Made by a program: the position numbers and the translations under genes
The notes under the pieces: model-generated
Seen by the model: only the letters and a program-made list of their open reading frames with translations
Databases searched by the model: none
Told to the model about the DNA's origin: nothing
NCBI RefSeq assembly: GCF_900102855.1
Contig: NZ_FMWD01000014.1
Location: forward strand, 1-35,426
Source of the DNA: Thiohalomonas denitrificans
Lineage (GTDB): Bacteria; Pseudomonadota; Gammaproteobacteria; Thiohalomonadales; Thiohalomonadaceae
DNA: 35,426 nt
Direction of reading: 5' to 3'
Shown here: positions 15,864 through 23,833 of the stretch, in pieces
Layout of the letters: every line of letters starts with the position of its first letter
Position numbering within the stretch: the first letter of the stretch is position 1

Positions 15864-17035
15864 TCGTGATAAGCCATGGTTTTGTAGCCGTTGCGTTTCA
15901 CCAGTTCGTCGCACTCGGCGGCTTTGAGGTCTTCCTGTGCCATTTCGGCGACCAACTCCTCGAAGCTGATCTTGGGGCTCCAGCCTAATTTCTCTTTAGC
16001 TTTGCTGGGGTCGCCTAGAAGGGTTTCCACTTCGGTGGGGCGGAAGTAGCGGGGGTCTACCTGGACAATGGGGCTCTGGGTAGTGGGTAGTGGGGAATGG
16101 GAAATGGGGTTCCCACTGCCTACTTCCGACTTCCCACTTCCTTTTACCCAATAGCCCTTTTCTTCAACCCCCTCCCCTTCCCAGCGAATCTTCATATTCA
16201 GTTCGGTGGCCGCGGCGTTCACGAAGTCGCGGACGCTGTACTGTCGGCCGGTGGCTATGGCGAAATCTTCGGGCTCTTCCTGCTGGAGCATGAGCCACTG
16301 CATTTCGACGTAGTCTTTGGCATGTCCCCAATCGCGTTTAGCATCGAGATTGCCGAGATAAAGACAGTCTTGCAGACCAAGTTTGATGCGCGCGAGGGCC
16401 CGGGTGATCTTGCGGGTTACGAACGTTTCACCGCGGACCGGTGATTCGTGGTTGAAGAGGATTCCATTACAGGCGTAGATGCCATAGGCCTCGCGGTAGT
16501 TGACGGTGATCCAGTAGGCATAAAGCTTGGCAACGGCATAGGGCGATCGCGGGTAAAAAGGGGTGGTCTCCTTTTGGGGGACCTCCTGCACTTTTCCGAA
16601 TAGCTCGGAGGTCGAGGCCTGATAGAAGCGGGTCTTCTTCTCCAGTCCGAGGATTCGGATGGCTTCGAGGATTCGCAACGGCCCAAGCGCATCGGAATTG
16701 GCGGTATATTCCGGTTCTTCGAAACTGACGGCGACATGAGATTGAGCAGCCAGGTTGTAGATCTCATCCGGCTGGACCTCCTGAAGAATCCGGATGAGGC
16801 TGCTGGAGTCGGTCATGTCGCCATGATGTAAATAAAGCTCCGAGTGCTGAATGTCGAGTGCGGAATCTTTCTCGATATCATGACGATCGCGGTAGAGATG
16901 GTCTATGCGATCGGTGTTGAAAAGCGAAGTCCGTCGCTTGATGCCGTGAACTTCATAGCCTTTTTCGAGCAGGAACTCGGCGAGGTAGGCCCCGTCTTGA
17001 CCTGTTATGCCAGTGATGACCGCTTTTTTCTGCAT
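15860..17035 (-). CDS. gmd: GDP-mannose 4,6-dehydratase
   Basis: The 391-aa SDR converts GDP-mannose to GDP-4-keto-6-deoxymannose. [14 protein letters not shown] (9-22), [29 protein letters not shown] and [12 protein letters not shown] (YxxxK) are all present, and [20 protein letters not shown] closes the substrate site. ATG 17035 has AAGGAAT upstream and follows manC by 16 bp. One oddity is residues about 298-321 ([20 protein letters not shown] and a few more), a low-complexity stretch encoded by an array of 7-bp repeats. It falls where E. coli Gmd has a variable loop, just before DPRYFRP. The frame is kept, so the enzyme may still work. Confidence 0.97.
   Translation of the reverse strand: MQKKAVITGITGQDGAYLAEFLLEKGYEVHGIKRRTSLFNTDRIDHLYRDRHDIEKDSALDIQHSELYLHHGDMTDSSSLIRILQEVQPDEIYNLAAQSHVAVSFEEPEYTANSDALGPLRILEAIRILGLEKKTRFYQASTSELFGKVQEVPQKETTPFYPRSPYAVAKLYAYWITVNYREAYGIYACNGILFNHESPVRGETFVTRKITRALARIKLGLQDCLYLGNLDAKRDWGHAKDYVEMQWLMLQQEEPEDFAIATGRQYSVRDFVNAAATELNMKIRWEGEGVEEKGYWVKGSGKSEVGSGNPISHSPLPTTQSPIVQVDPRYFRPTEVETLLGDPSKAKEKLGWSPKISFEELVAEMAQEDLKAAECDELVKRNGYKTMAYHE
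16073..16144. repeat. Heptamer-repeat array inside gmd
   Basis: About ten 7-bp units. On the plus strand TAGTGGG 16081-16087, TAGTGGG 16088-16094, GAATGGG 16095-16101 and AAATGGG 16102-16108 are followed by units in the opposite sense (TCCCACT, TTCCGAC, TTCCCAC types). The two halves can pair. The units match those at 34861-35010 and 35381-35426. The array is in frame and codes for a Ser/Gly/Pro-rich loop. Confidence 0.8.
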
Positions 17036-17051
17036 AATGGATTCCTTAGCC

Positions 17052-18491
17052 TCAGCGATCGTAATCGTCGTCGAATCGTTCGATATCGTCTTCATCCAGA
17101 TACTCGCCAACCTGTATTTCGATTAACTCAAGGGGAATCTTGCCCCGGTTTTCCAATCGGTGCTTCACGCCGATAGGGATATAGGTGCTTTCGTTTTTGG
17201 TCACGGTAAGTAGCTCATCATTCCGGGCAACTGTTGCTGTACCAGAGACGACGATCCAGTGTTCGGAGCGGTGCTGGTGGCGCTGGAGGCTAAGACAAGC
17301 GCCGGGATTGACAGTAATCCTTTTCATCTTGAAGCCCGCCTGTTCCTCAAGGACGGTGTAGCGACCCCAGGGGCGCTGAACGGTCAGGTGAAGTAGATGC
17401 TCCTGGGCGTTTGTCTGTTTGAGCTCATCGACGATTTCACGGACGCGCTGGGACTCGCCTCTTTTGGTTACCAACACGGCATCGGCCGTTTCGACGATGC
17501 ATAGGTCCTGCACGCCGATGGCGGCGACCAGCCGTTTATTGCTGTGAACCAGCGAGTTTTGGCAGTCGGTGACGATGGCACGCCCCTGTACGGCGTTGCC
17601 TTTTTCGTCGTGTTCGGCAATTTCGTGTACGGCATCCCAACTACCCACATCGGACCATCCAAGTGAGCAGGGAATAAGGGCGACCTTCTGGCTTTTTTCC
17701 AGCACCCCGTAGTCGATGCTGATGTTGGGCATCCTGGCAAATCCGCGGTCGATGGCCTCCTGCAGTGACTCACTCTCTGCCCAATCGGCGCGAATGCTTT
17801 TGACAATGGCGTAGACGTCGGGGAGCTGCGCTTTAATTTCGGCCAAAATGGCCGATGTCCGCCAGACGAACATACCGGAGTTCCAGTAATAGTGATCCCG
17901 GGCGACAAACTCTTCGGCCTTGGCAAGATCAGGTTTTTCGGTAAATTCGTCGACTAGCAGTATCGGAGAAGCATCGTTGACCTTCGTTTCCGCCACCTTG
18001 ATATAACCGAAACCGGTATCCGGTCGTGTCGGCTTGATCCCGAAGGTGATCAACCGACCATCGCTAGCTGCTTCGACCGCGGACTGTAGCGCCTCCTGGA
18101 ACGCTTCGGACTGCTTGATGATGTGATCAGCAGGCAGAACCACCATGACCGGATCTCCACCTTCGGCCTGTTCTTGTAGCCAGGCGGCAGCAAGGGCAAT
18201 GGCGGGGGCGGTATTGCGACCGACCGGTTCCAGCAGCGTCTGATACGCTCGGAGGCTGTTGTAGGCTTCTCCCCTGGCATGCTCGGCCCCGGTAACCACC
18301 AGGACGTCGCTGGGTTGGATCAGCGGGGCCAGCCGGCCAATCGTCGATTCCAGCAGGGTTTTATCGCCTTGGAGGCGCAGGAACTGCTTTGGCAGTTGTA
18401 GCCGAGAAAGGGGCCAGAGGCGTGTTCCGCTTCCACCAGCGAGTATGACTGCTTTCACGCGAGGTTCATCGCTTGTTGATTGTTCAGGCAT
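17052..18491 (-). CDS. manC: Mannose-1-phosphate guanylyltransferase / mannose-6-phosphate isomerase
   Basis: A 479-aa bifunctional ManC/CpsB/AlgA type enzyme that makes GDP-mannose from mannose-1-P and can isomerise fructose-6-P. The N-terminal nucleotidyltransferase has [15 protein letters not shown] (16-30), [38 protein letters not shown] and [11 protein letters not shown]. The C-terminal cupin has [20 protein letters not shown] and [17 protein letters not shown], the zinc-site region of the isomerase. ATG 18491 overlaps the end of the decayed phosphomannomutase frame. Gmd follows at 16 bp, so ManC-Gmd-Fcl form a GDP-fucose unit. The length is normal. Confidence 0.97.
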   Translation of the reverse strand: MPEQSTSDEPRVKAVILAGGSGTRLWPLSRLQLPKQFLRLQGDKTLLESTIGRLAPLIQPSDVLVVTGAEHARGEAYNSLRAYQTLLEPVGRNTAPAIALAAAWLQEQAEGGDPVMVVLPADHIIKQSEAFQEALQSAVEAASDGRLITFGIKPTRPDTGFGYIKVAETKVNDASPILLVDEFTEKPDLAKAEEFVARDHYYWNSGMFVWRTSAILAEIKAQLPDVYAIVKSIRADWAESESLQEAIDRGFARMPNISIDYGVLEKSQKVALIPCSLGWSDVGSWDAVHEIAEHDEKGNAVQGRAIVTDCQNSLVHSNKRLVAAIGVQDLCIVETADAVLVTKRGESQRVREIVDELKQTNAQEHLLHLTVQRPWGRYTVLEEQAGFKMKRITVNPGACLSLQRHQHRSEHWIVVSGTATVARNDELLTVTKNESTYIPIGVKHRLENRGKIPLELIEIQVGEYLDEDDIERFDDDYDR

Positions 18492-19230
18492 TCGTCGCTA
18501 TTAACCTGCTGAGTTGTTCTGTTCGGGCCTGCATCAGCGCTATATCGCCTCACGACTCGACGTTGAGCCGGATCACCGATTCGGTGTTGGACCCCCTTAG
18601 GATGAAGCGCCAGTCCGAAAATTCGGCGCTCATGCCGTCGGTCTCATCCAAGCGGGGGGGAGTCTGCCTCGACGGCTTTCAGGATGCAGCTTATGGTATC
18701 GGGTACTGAGGTGACTTTGAAGTTGAGCTCCCCCCGCTACACGGGTAGGCGGCTATGCGCTCGTCAACCAGCTTTGAAAACGGCCGTTTGGCTCATGGTT
18801 GATAGGTGTTACCTGAAAAGGCAGGTACGTTACCGCTGCATCGAAAGCCGGCCCGGCACAACCGTTACCGGCATTGACGACCAGGTGCAGAGGTTTGAGA
18901 ACGTCCCACTCGACAGGACAAAACCTTTGCGGCGTAATCCTCCATCACGCCGACTTGGGTATCGGTGCCTCGTTTTTGCGGGGACGGTTCCGACAACGGC
19001 CCGCTGGCGACAAGGGCCTCGATATCCCTGAGGCCGGTGTTACTACTGACCGGTCGCGCCTCTTCCCGCACCAGCTTCATGCCGTTGTAGTCCATGGGAT
19101 TATGACTGGCGGTGACCATGATACCGCCTCCCATTCCGCACCGGGCCGCGGCGAAGTAGACCATTTCGGTGCCGCATAGGCCAATATCGAGCGTATCCAC
19201 TCCAGCATCATTGGCGCGCCGAACGAAGAG
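18484..19230 (-). pseudogene. manB: Decayed phosphomannomutase (manB/cpsG type)
   Basis: The minus strand from about 19228 reads NDAGVDTLDIGLCGTEMVYF, then IMVTASHNPMDYNGMKLVRE, the phosphoserine loop of ManB/CpsG. After a frameshift near 18930 it continues LKPLHLVVNAGNGCAGP and HEPNGRF. A large central part is missing. The C-terminal end reappears at about 18715-18484 as [16 protein letters not shown] and, in another frame, VIRLNVES and MQARTEQL, ending in a TGA that overlaps the manC start. N-terminal residues are replaced by a dispersed repeat. The gene is thus truncated, internally deleted and frameshifted. GDP-mannose supply must rely on a phosphomannomutase encoded elsewhere (an AlgC-like enzyme, for example). 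Confidence 0.9.
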
Positions 19231-19440
19231 TCCCTTCTCCTTTAGGGAGACGACTGCAGGACGCAGGAGGTAAGAGTCCATGGATGGACGAGGTAGAGCG
19301 AAGCAGGAGCCAGAGCCGAGAACAATGCAGGGAGCAATTGTCGAAGGACAGGATGAGGGGGAAAGAAAACGGCCAAGGCCTATTGGATCACCCCCTCCCT
19401 GGCCCTCCCCCGCAGGGGGAGGGAATGGCATCATCGGCCC
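19229..19440. repeat. Dispersed repeat, copy 2 (inverted relative to 4104-4336)
   Basis: The core 19244-19346 matches the reverse complement of 4201-4303 with a single difference. It carries the central TCCATGGA palindrome and ends in a GC-rich inverted repeat (CCCTCCCCCGCAGGGGGAGG near 19405-19424). Its left edge joins directly to the phosphomannomutase remnant, so it may have been the agent or the site of that truncation. Confidence 0.8.
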
Positions 19441-19479
19441 TTTTCCGTACCTCTGGCCGCGTGAAAAGAGGGGAAGTTC

Positions 19480-19603
19480 TTCAGGAGGACGCCTACATGG
19501 ATGTAGGTGGTAGAGCGACGCAGGATGCCAAAGCCGAGCCCCAATGACGAAGTAATCTGTTGTTTCAACAGCGAGATTGCCGCGTCGCTGGGGCTCCTCA
19601 TGA
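19480..19603. repeat. Palindromic intergenic repeats (CCTACATGGATGTAGG unit and GATTGCCGCG unit)
   Basis: A 16-bp near-perfect palindrome, CCTACATGGATGTAGG (19492-19507), is followed by GGTAGAGCGACGCAGGATGC. Its arrangement echoes copy 2 just upstream (palindrome, then GAGGTAGAGCGAAGCAGGA), so it looks like a diverged relative. Next comes 19571-19603, whose complement is of the GTCAT-GAGGAGC-CAGCGACGCGGCAATC type, a widespread Proteobacterial repeat. No gene is visible in 19441-19717. Confidence 0.55.
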
Positions 19604-19717
19604 CGGGTGTCTTCGCTGCTTCAGCGGCCGCGGCCTGCTCTACTTGGTTCCATAGGTGGCGGGGGTGTTTGAAAGAGGGCATCCGTCATGAAAATCACCG
19701 GTAACTACTCACCCCCT

Positions 19718-19799
19718 CCGTCATCCTCGCGTAGGCGGGGATCCAGAGAACAGAAGCATGGCTCAAAATGGAACCTCGCCTGCACGGGGACGACAGGGG
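19718..19799. repeat. Inverted pair of CGTCATCC-type repeats
   Basis: The arm CCGTCATCCTCGCGTAGGCG (from 19718) and an opposite arm at 19774-19799 (CCTCGCCTGCACGGGGACGA) are inverted versions of the common 'CGTCATTCCCGCG-CGGGAATCCAG' intergenic repeat and can fold into a long hairpin. They lie between the phosphomannomutase remnant and cysC and may attenuate minus-strand transcription there. Confidence 0.6.
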
Positions 19800-19825
19800 A
19801 TGACCGATCACCGGGCTAGCAGTTA

Positions 19826-19967
19826 CGATCGCCGCCGGGGCGCGCCTCCTACCAGAGCCGAAGTAGCGCTACGGGCCCTGCTGCTGGTGGCGTTCGGTCA
19901 CCAGCCGCGCCGCCACCCCGGGACCGAAGCAACCCGGGCAGTTGCCGTAAAACGTAAAACGTGAAAC
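19826..19967. repeat. REP-like arm with a GTAAAAC heptamer tail
   Basis: The arm at 19826-19853 (GCCGGGGCGCGCCTCCTACC) matches the first arm of the modules at 2889 and 20723. The second arm is degraded. Three heptamers (GTAAAAC, GTAAAAC, GTGAAAC) at 19947-19967 end nine bases before the 3' end of cysC. Confidence 0.65.
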
Positions 19968-19976
19968 CTAAATTCC

Positions 19977-20606
19977 CTAAGCCTGCCTTAAGCTTTCAAC
20001 CTCAGGCTTCACAATCACCCCCCGCTTCATCAATAGCGCCAATACTGCATCGACGCTGTCATCCACGGAGAGGACGGAGGAATCGATGGTCAATTCGGGG
20101 TTTTCCGGCTCCTCGTAGGGGGAGGATATCCCGGTAAATTCCTTGATTTCGCCGCGGCGGGCGCGCTGGTACATGCCTTTGACGTCACGCCGTTCGCATT
20201 CGCTGATGGGGCAGGCGCAATAGACCTCGTTGAAGTCCTCGCCAACCAACTCCCTCACCCGCTCGCGGTCGCTTCGCAGCGGCGATATAAAGGCGGTCAA
20301 TACGATCACACCGGCATCTACGAACAGCTTGGCAATTTCTCCCACCCGACGAATGTTTTCCTGCCTGTCCTCAACCGAGAAGCTCAGATCGCCGCAGAGC
20401 CCGTGGCGCACATTGTCCCCGTCAAGTACGTAGGTACGACATCCCATCTCGTAAAGCCGCTCTTCAACCGCATGAGCAATGGTCGACTTCCCCGCCCCGG
20501 ACAAGCCGGTAAACCAGATCACTTGTCCCTTGTGGCCGTTGAGTCCCTCCCTGCGCCCACGGTTTACCGAGCCCTGGTGCCAAACCACATTGCTGCTTTG
20601 TCCCAT
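19977..20606 (-). CDS. cysC: Adenylylsulfate (APS) kinase
   Basis: The 209-aa enzyme phosphorylates APS at the 3'-OH to give PAPS, the sulfate donor. It has the P-loop GLSGAGKST (34-42), the substrate motif DGDNVRHGL (62-70), [16 protein letters not shown] (84-99), the phospho-serine stretch [11 protein letters not shown] (S108) and [23 protein letters not shown] 20606 is the canonical CysC start; the open frame upstream to 20795 is repeat-derived. No cysD/cysN accompanies it, so ATP sulfurylase must be encoded elsewhere. Since the locus carries several sulfotransferases, its likely task here is supplying PAPS for glycan sulfation rather than sulfate assimilation. Confidence 0.97.
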   Translation of the reverse strand: MGQSSNVVWHQGSVNRGRREGLNGHKGQVIWFTGLSGAGKSTIAHAVEERLYEMGCRTYVLDGDNVRHGLCGDLSFSVEDRQENIRRVGEIAKLFVDAGVIVLTAFISPLRSDRERVRELVGEDFNEVYCACPISECERRDVKGMYQRARRGEIKEFTGISSPYEEPENPELTIDSSVLSVDDSVDAVLALLMKRGVIVKPEVESLRQA

Positions 20607-20722
20607 TATCCCAACCTTCGTTATTGGTAGTTGCCCATCCAGGTGAATACGGCTGCAACACAGGCGGGCTATTGCCTCCGCGGCCCAATGCGGGACCGTC
20701 CCGTCGCGGTATTCACAATACC

Positions 20723-20863
20723 TATCGCCGCGAGGGCGCGCCTCCCACCGGCAGAGGAGACCCCGTTCCCCCGCAGGAAGGCCGCCCCAGTGCAAATCGT
20801 TCCAGGCAGTTCCCGTAAAACGGAAAACGTAAAACGTAAAACGTAAAACGTAAAACGTAAAAC
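20723..20863. repeat. REP-like inverted pair with seven GTAAAAC heptamers
   Basis: Arms at 20723-20749 and 20771-20799 are related to those at 2889-3012. They are followed by the longest GTAAAAC array in the window: seven units, 20815-20863, with one GGAAAAC variant as the second unit. It ends seven bases before the 3' end of the wecA-like gene and fills most of the gap between that gene and cysC. Confidence 0.8.
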
Positions 20864-20870
20864 CTAACCA

Positions 20871-21995
20871 CTACGCCGCCTTGTCATAATAGGAGGCGAT
20901 CCCCTCATAATGGCCTTCCTCTTGAACAGAGGCCGGGAAGCGCACCGGACGCGCCGTATGGCGTTGGCGCCGCAAGTAACGAACCAACCGCCAGGCGCGG
21001 CTCATACCCCAGAGATAAACCCCGAAAACACCCAAAAATCCGAAAAACAGCACCGGCTCGGGGATGAGGAGCTCGCTACCCACCACCCCGACTATCGCCA
21101 GCAGCGTGGCCAATCCCACCATAATGCTGCCCGACTGGCCTACGGAAAAACCGGCGCGCTGCAGAATATGGTGGAAATGCTCCCGTCCCGGGGAGAAGGG
21201 CGAACGTCCCTTGCGAATCCGCCGAATCATCAGGCTGACCGTATCCATCAGCGGCAGGGCAAACAGCCAAAGTGCCACACTGGGCGAAAAGGCTCGATCC
21301 GCTCCCTGCGACAAATCAATCAGGAACCACGCCAGTATCCCCCCCAGCATCAGGCTGCCGGCATCGCCCATAAAAACCTTGGCGCGTCCCAGAACCGGGC
21401 TGCGCATATTCAGCAGCAGGAAACCGGCCACCGCACCAGCAGCCAGAGTCAGGAATTCGGCATGACGAATACCAACGGCAAGGTAGCTCATGGAAAGCAG
21501 CGTCACCAATGCCAAGCCACCCGCCAGACCATCCATTCCGTCGGACATGTTAAAGGCATTCATGACGCCGACGAAGCAGAAGGCAGTGACCGGCACCGCA
21601 GCCACACCCAGGGCGATCACACCCGTCGAGACCAGGTTACCGACATCATGCAGCACGACGCCCCCCACCAGGGCCGCCACCACCGCAGCAGCCCCCTGGG
21701 CCAGAAAGCGAAACCTCGCCGAAAGCGGCTTTACGTCGTCATACAGGCCACACGCCAGGAGCACCGCCCCAAACGCGAGCAGAACCGCGTATTCCCGCCA
21801 CAAACCGGCAAAAGCGGTACCCGCGGCAATCGCAAGGAAAATAGCGACACCACCCACCAGCGGAACCTCGCCACGGTGCCGTTTACGGACACACGGGCTA
21901 TCCACCCAGCCGGCACCCCTGGCCATCGGCATGAGGACCACAGAGAGCGCAAACGCCGCCGAAAACGGCAGAAAAAAGCCAACAGACCAGTCCAT
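20871..21995 (-). CDS. WecA-like undecaprenyl-phosphate sugar-1-phosphate transferase
   Basis: A 374-aa polytopic protein of the WecA/TagO branch (UDP-GlcNAc:undecaprenyl-P GlcNAc-1-P transferase type). Conserved sites are WVDSPCVRKRHRGEVPLVGG (30-49), DD at 86-87, NAFNMSDGMDGLAGG (146-160), VFMGDAGSLMLGG (207-219) and REHFHHILQRAG (about 284-295), whose HFHH motif is specific to the WecA group. It differs from the WbpL-like enzyme at 3056, so the locus has two glycan-priming enzymes. ATG 21995 has GGGGAG eight bases upstream. A candidate promoter lies at 22064-22092, and the downstream gene is cysC. The C-terminal tail (residues 325-374) is basic and cytoplasmic. Confidence 0.93.
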   Translation of the reverse strand: MDWSVGFFLPFSAAFALSVVLMPMARGAGWVDSPCVRKRHRGEVPLVGGVAIFLAIAAGTAFAGLWREYAVLLAFGAVLLACGLYDDVKPLSARFRFLAQGAAAVVAALVGGVVLHDVGNLVSTGVIALGVAAVPVTAFCFVGVMNAFNMSDGMDGLAGGLALVTLLSMSYLAVGIRHAEFLTLAAGAVAGFLLLNMRSPVLGRAKVFMGDAGSLMLGGILAWFLIDLSQGADRAFSPSVALWLFALPLMDTVSLMIRRIRKGRSPFSPGREHFHHILQRAGFSVGQSGSIMVGLATLLAIVGVVGSELLIPEPVLFFGFLGVFGVYLWGMSRAWRLVRYLRRQRHTARPVRFPASVQEEGHYEGIASYYDKAA

Positions 21996-22063
21996 GTATT
22001 TTTCTCCCCGGCCTAACCTATCGTGAGTGAGGAACAATCCCCACAAAAACCAAGCTGACGACC

Positions 22064-22092
22064 AATTTAACGAATCCAGACTGTGAACTCAA
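22064..22092 (-). promoter_or_regulatory. Candidate sigma-70 promoter for the wecA-like gene
   Basis: On the minus strand TTGAGT (22092-22087) and TAAATT (22069-22064) are separated by exactly 17 bases. They lie about 70 bases before the ATG at 21995, in a stretch (22000-22140) that carries no gene. The boxes deviate from consensus, so this is a suggestion only. Confidence 0.35.
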
Positions 22093-22156
22093 TCACATTT
22101 TTACCGTTAGGGTATGGCACAAAAAAGGCAGGGTTATGACCGACAACGGCTAACGT

Positions 22157-22228
22157 TTACTCCCTCGCCCATCCCCGCCACCGACAGACCGCGAGCCTCG
22201 GGTACTCCTTGAGCGCCCGGGTGCTGTC
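22157..22228 (-). pseudogene. Duplicate fragment of the ydcF-like gene 3' end
   Basis: The last 72 bp of the gene at 1970-2746 reappear here at roughly 90% identity, including the stop codon. The translation STRALKEYPRLAVCRWRGWAR compares with STRALKEYLGLAVYRWRGWAG. Upstream the similarity stops abruptly and the frame continues into unrelated GC-rich DNA. It is only the tail of the gene and cannot be functional. Confidence 0.85.
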
Positions 22229-22313
22229 CCTGGGGGACATTCGCCGGGACTTCGCGCTCCGGTAGGGATGCCGCGGCGGCGTCATTCCCGGACCTCTTCG
22301 CTCCCGGGAACCC

Positions 22314-22430
22314 CGGCAGGTCTCTTCCAACCCCTCATGCAGGCCGATGAAAGGGGTCCAGCCCAAAGCCGCACACGGAAAACATCCAGAGGCTTGCGGG
22401 GAGCGCCGTCGGGCCTGCTGGAATCGAATA
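22314..22430 (-). pseudogene. Degraded C-terminal fragment of a GDP-L-fucose synthase gene
   Basis: The minus strand from 22430 reads FDSSRPDGAPRKPLDVFR. After a frameshift it reads GWTPFIGLHEGLEETCR. This corresponds to the end of Fcl ([12 protein letters not shown], then [19 protein letters not shown] in the intact gene at 14904). The differences show it is not a recent copy of that gene but another fcl allele. The N-terminal 270 or so residues are absent. Confidence 0.8.
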
Positions 22431-22447
22431 TCGTAAGCGATAAGTGA

Positions 22448-22658
22448 GTAGGCGTTCTGTGAAACCCGTATTGCACGGGCTTGCGGCCTAAGCCAAGCTG
22501 TCGATGTCGAGATTGAAAGGCAGCAGGGCCTCGAAATCCTCGACGGATTCGGCGGCGGGTAGCTAGCTCTTTAAAAAGATGCGCAGGTAACGGTAGGGTT
22601 TCTTGCCATTCGCTTTGGCGGTGGCGATGAGGCTGTATAGCCGTGCCGAGGAGTGGAC
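22448..22658 (-). pseudogene. IS66-family transposase (TnpC) C-terminal remnant
   Basis: Read on the minus strand, 22658-22488 gives SARLYSLIATAKANGKKPYR and YLR, then after small frameshifts and a TAG at 22563-22565, LPAAESVEDFEALLPFNLD. This is the well-conserved end of IS66 TnpC (LIETAKANG..PY.YLR..F..LP.A.TVED.EALLPW). The following 22448-22487, starting GTAGGCG on the plus strand, resembles an IS66 terminal end. The rest of the element is gone. It abuts the fcl fragment on one side and the 3' end of a live glycosyltransferase on the other. Confidence 0.85.
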
Positions 22659-22665
22659 ATACCCT

Positions 22666-23784
22666 TCACTTCTCACCCTTCAACTTCTCACCCCGATCAT
22701 GAAGCAACGCAAAATACTGCTCAGCCACCTTGGCCCAGGTATACCGGCGTTGAGCAATTTCAACCATATCCTTCCCGACCTTCTCAGACACTGCGTCGTC
22801 AAGTGTAATTATTTGGTGTCGCAACGATTCTACATCACTGAAGTACAGCGCCCTGTCTTCTGTTGTCGAACGGTTGAAGTCGCAATCAAAAGCAATTATT
22901 GGCACACCAAAGTGCATAGCCTCTACCAAAGACGGGTTGGTACCTCCTGCGGAGTGACCATGGAGATAGACAGCCGCCTTAGAACGAAGCGTTTTCAGTT
23001 TTCCCAGGTCGTAAATCGGATCAAGGAGATAGAGATTATTGAACGCCTGGTACCTATGACGAAGATCACGTCCATAATCACTATTCTCCCAGTTGCCAAC
23101 AAGCACTAACGCAATCGTCTCCTGAGCACTGAACGCCTCCACAATGATATGAACATTATTCTCCGGCTCAATGCGACAAACTGAAAATGCATATTTATCA
23201 GGAAGGGAATACTCGTCCACAGGAACCGCATCGACGGCGACAGCATGATCGCCACCATAAGCGATTACATGGCTATTAACGCCATAGGTGTCTTTGACAT
23301 AATCCGCGATAGCAGCGTTATCGGAAATTACTTCGTGCGAATAACGCACTGCAATACGCTCGGAAAACCGCAAGAATTTCTTGGCAAGGCCACGCCACTT
23401 CTCTCTGCGCCACTCTTTACCATCGATATTGGTGACAACGCGCGCAGAGGAGACCAACCTGACCAGTGGCAGCGCTATCGCACCTGATACACCCAGCAAC
23501 AGGATCACATCATTGCGGTTCCAAACCGCAGAAACAAGCGAAAGAAAATCATAGGGGATACTCTGCACACCATTTGCTTGCAGAGGGATATACTTGAGTC
23601 GTGCAGTCAGATACTCAGGGGTGCGCTCAGGATAACTACGACTGCTACAGTAAACGGTCAGAACATCACTTGCTGCTGAATGCTCTCGATAATGAACCAG
23701 ATTTTCAACAAGCGTTTCAAACCCGCCATATTGGGCTGGCAGGCCTACTGTACCCAGAATAGCGATTGATTTAGTGCTGGGCAT
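22666..23784 (-). CDS. Glycosyltransferase with DUF1972 domain, possible rhamnosyltransferase
   Basis: A 372-aa GT-B enzyme. Its N-terminal domain is of the DUF1972 type (IAILGTVGLPAQYGGFETLV, 8-27), best known from Cps2T-like beta-1,4-rhamnosyltransferases and WsaF relatives. The C-terminal GT1-type domain has VCRIEPENNVHIIVEAF and YLHGHSAGGTNPSLVEAMHFG. ATG 23784 has AAGGACG seven bases upstream. Rhamnose transfer would agree with the rmlA/rmlC genes upstream in the locus, but the donor is inferred only from family. The last codons (RGEKLKGEK) are encoded by a short quasi-repeat of TTCTCACCC type, perhaps altered when the IS66/fcl/ydcF debris was joined. Confidence 0.87.
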   Translation of the reverse strand: MPSTKSIAILGTVGLPAQYGGFETLVENLVHYREHSAASDVLTVYCSSRSYPERTPEYLTARLKYIPLQANGVQSIPYDFLSLVSAVWNRNDVILLLGVSGAIALPLVRLVSSARVVTNIDGKEWRREKWRGLAKKFLRFSERIAVRYSHEVISDNAAIADYVKDTYGVNSHVIAYGGDHAVAVDAVPVDEYSLPDKYAFSVCRIEPENNVHIIVEAFSAQETIALVLVGNWENSDYGRDLRHRYQAFNNLYLLDPIYDLGKLKTLRSKAAVYLHGHSAGGTNPSLVEAMHFGVPIIAFDCDFNRSTTEDRALYFSDVESLRHQIITLDDAVSEKVGKDMVEIAQRRYTWAKVAEQYFALLHDRGEKLKGEK

Positions 23785-23833
23785 TTGGAACGTCCTTAAA
23801 AAAATCCTGCCGGATGATCCGATATTCATTGGC

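Noticed and set aside
20815-20863. Possible CRISPR array
   Set aside because: Units are 7 bp and directly adjacent with no spacers; the other heptamer arrays are the same. No cas genes are in the window.
20910-22016. Long open frame on the plus strand (about 368 codons)
   Set aside because: Exactly antisense to the wecA-like gene, whose motifs are unambiguous. The plus-strand product is His/Gln/Arg-rich with no domain.
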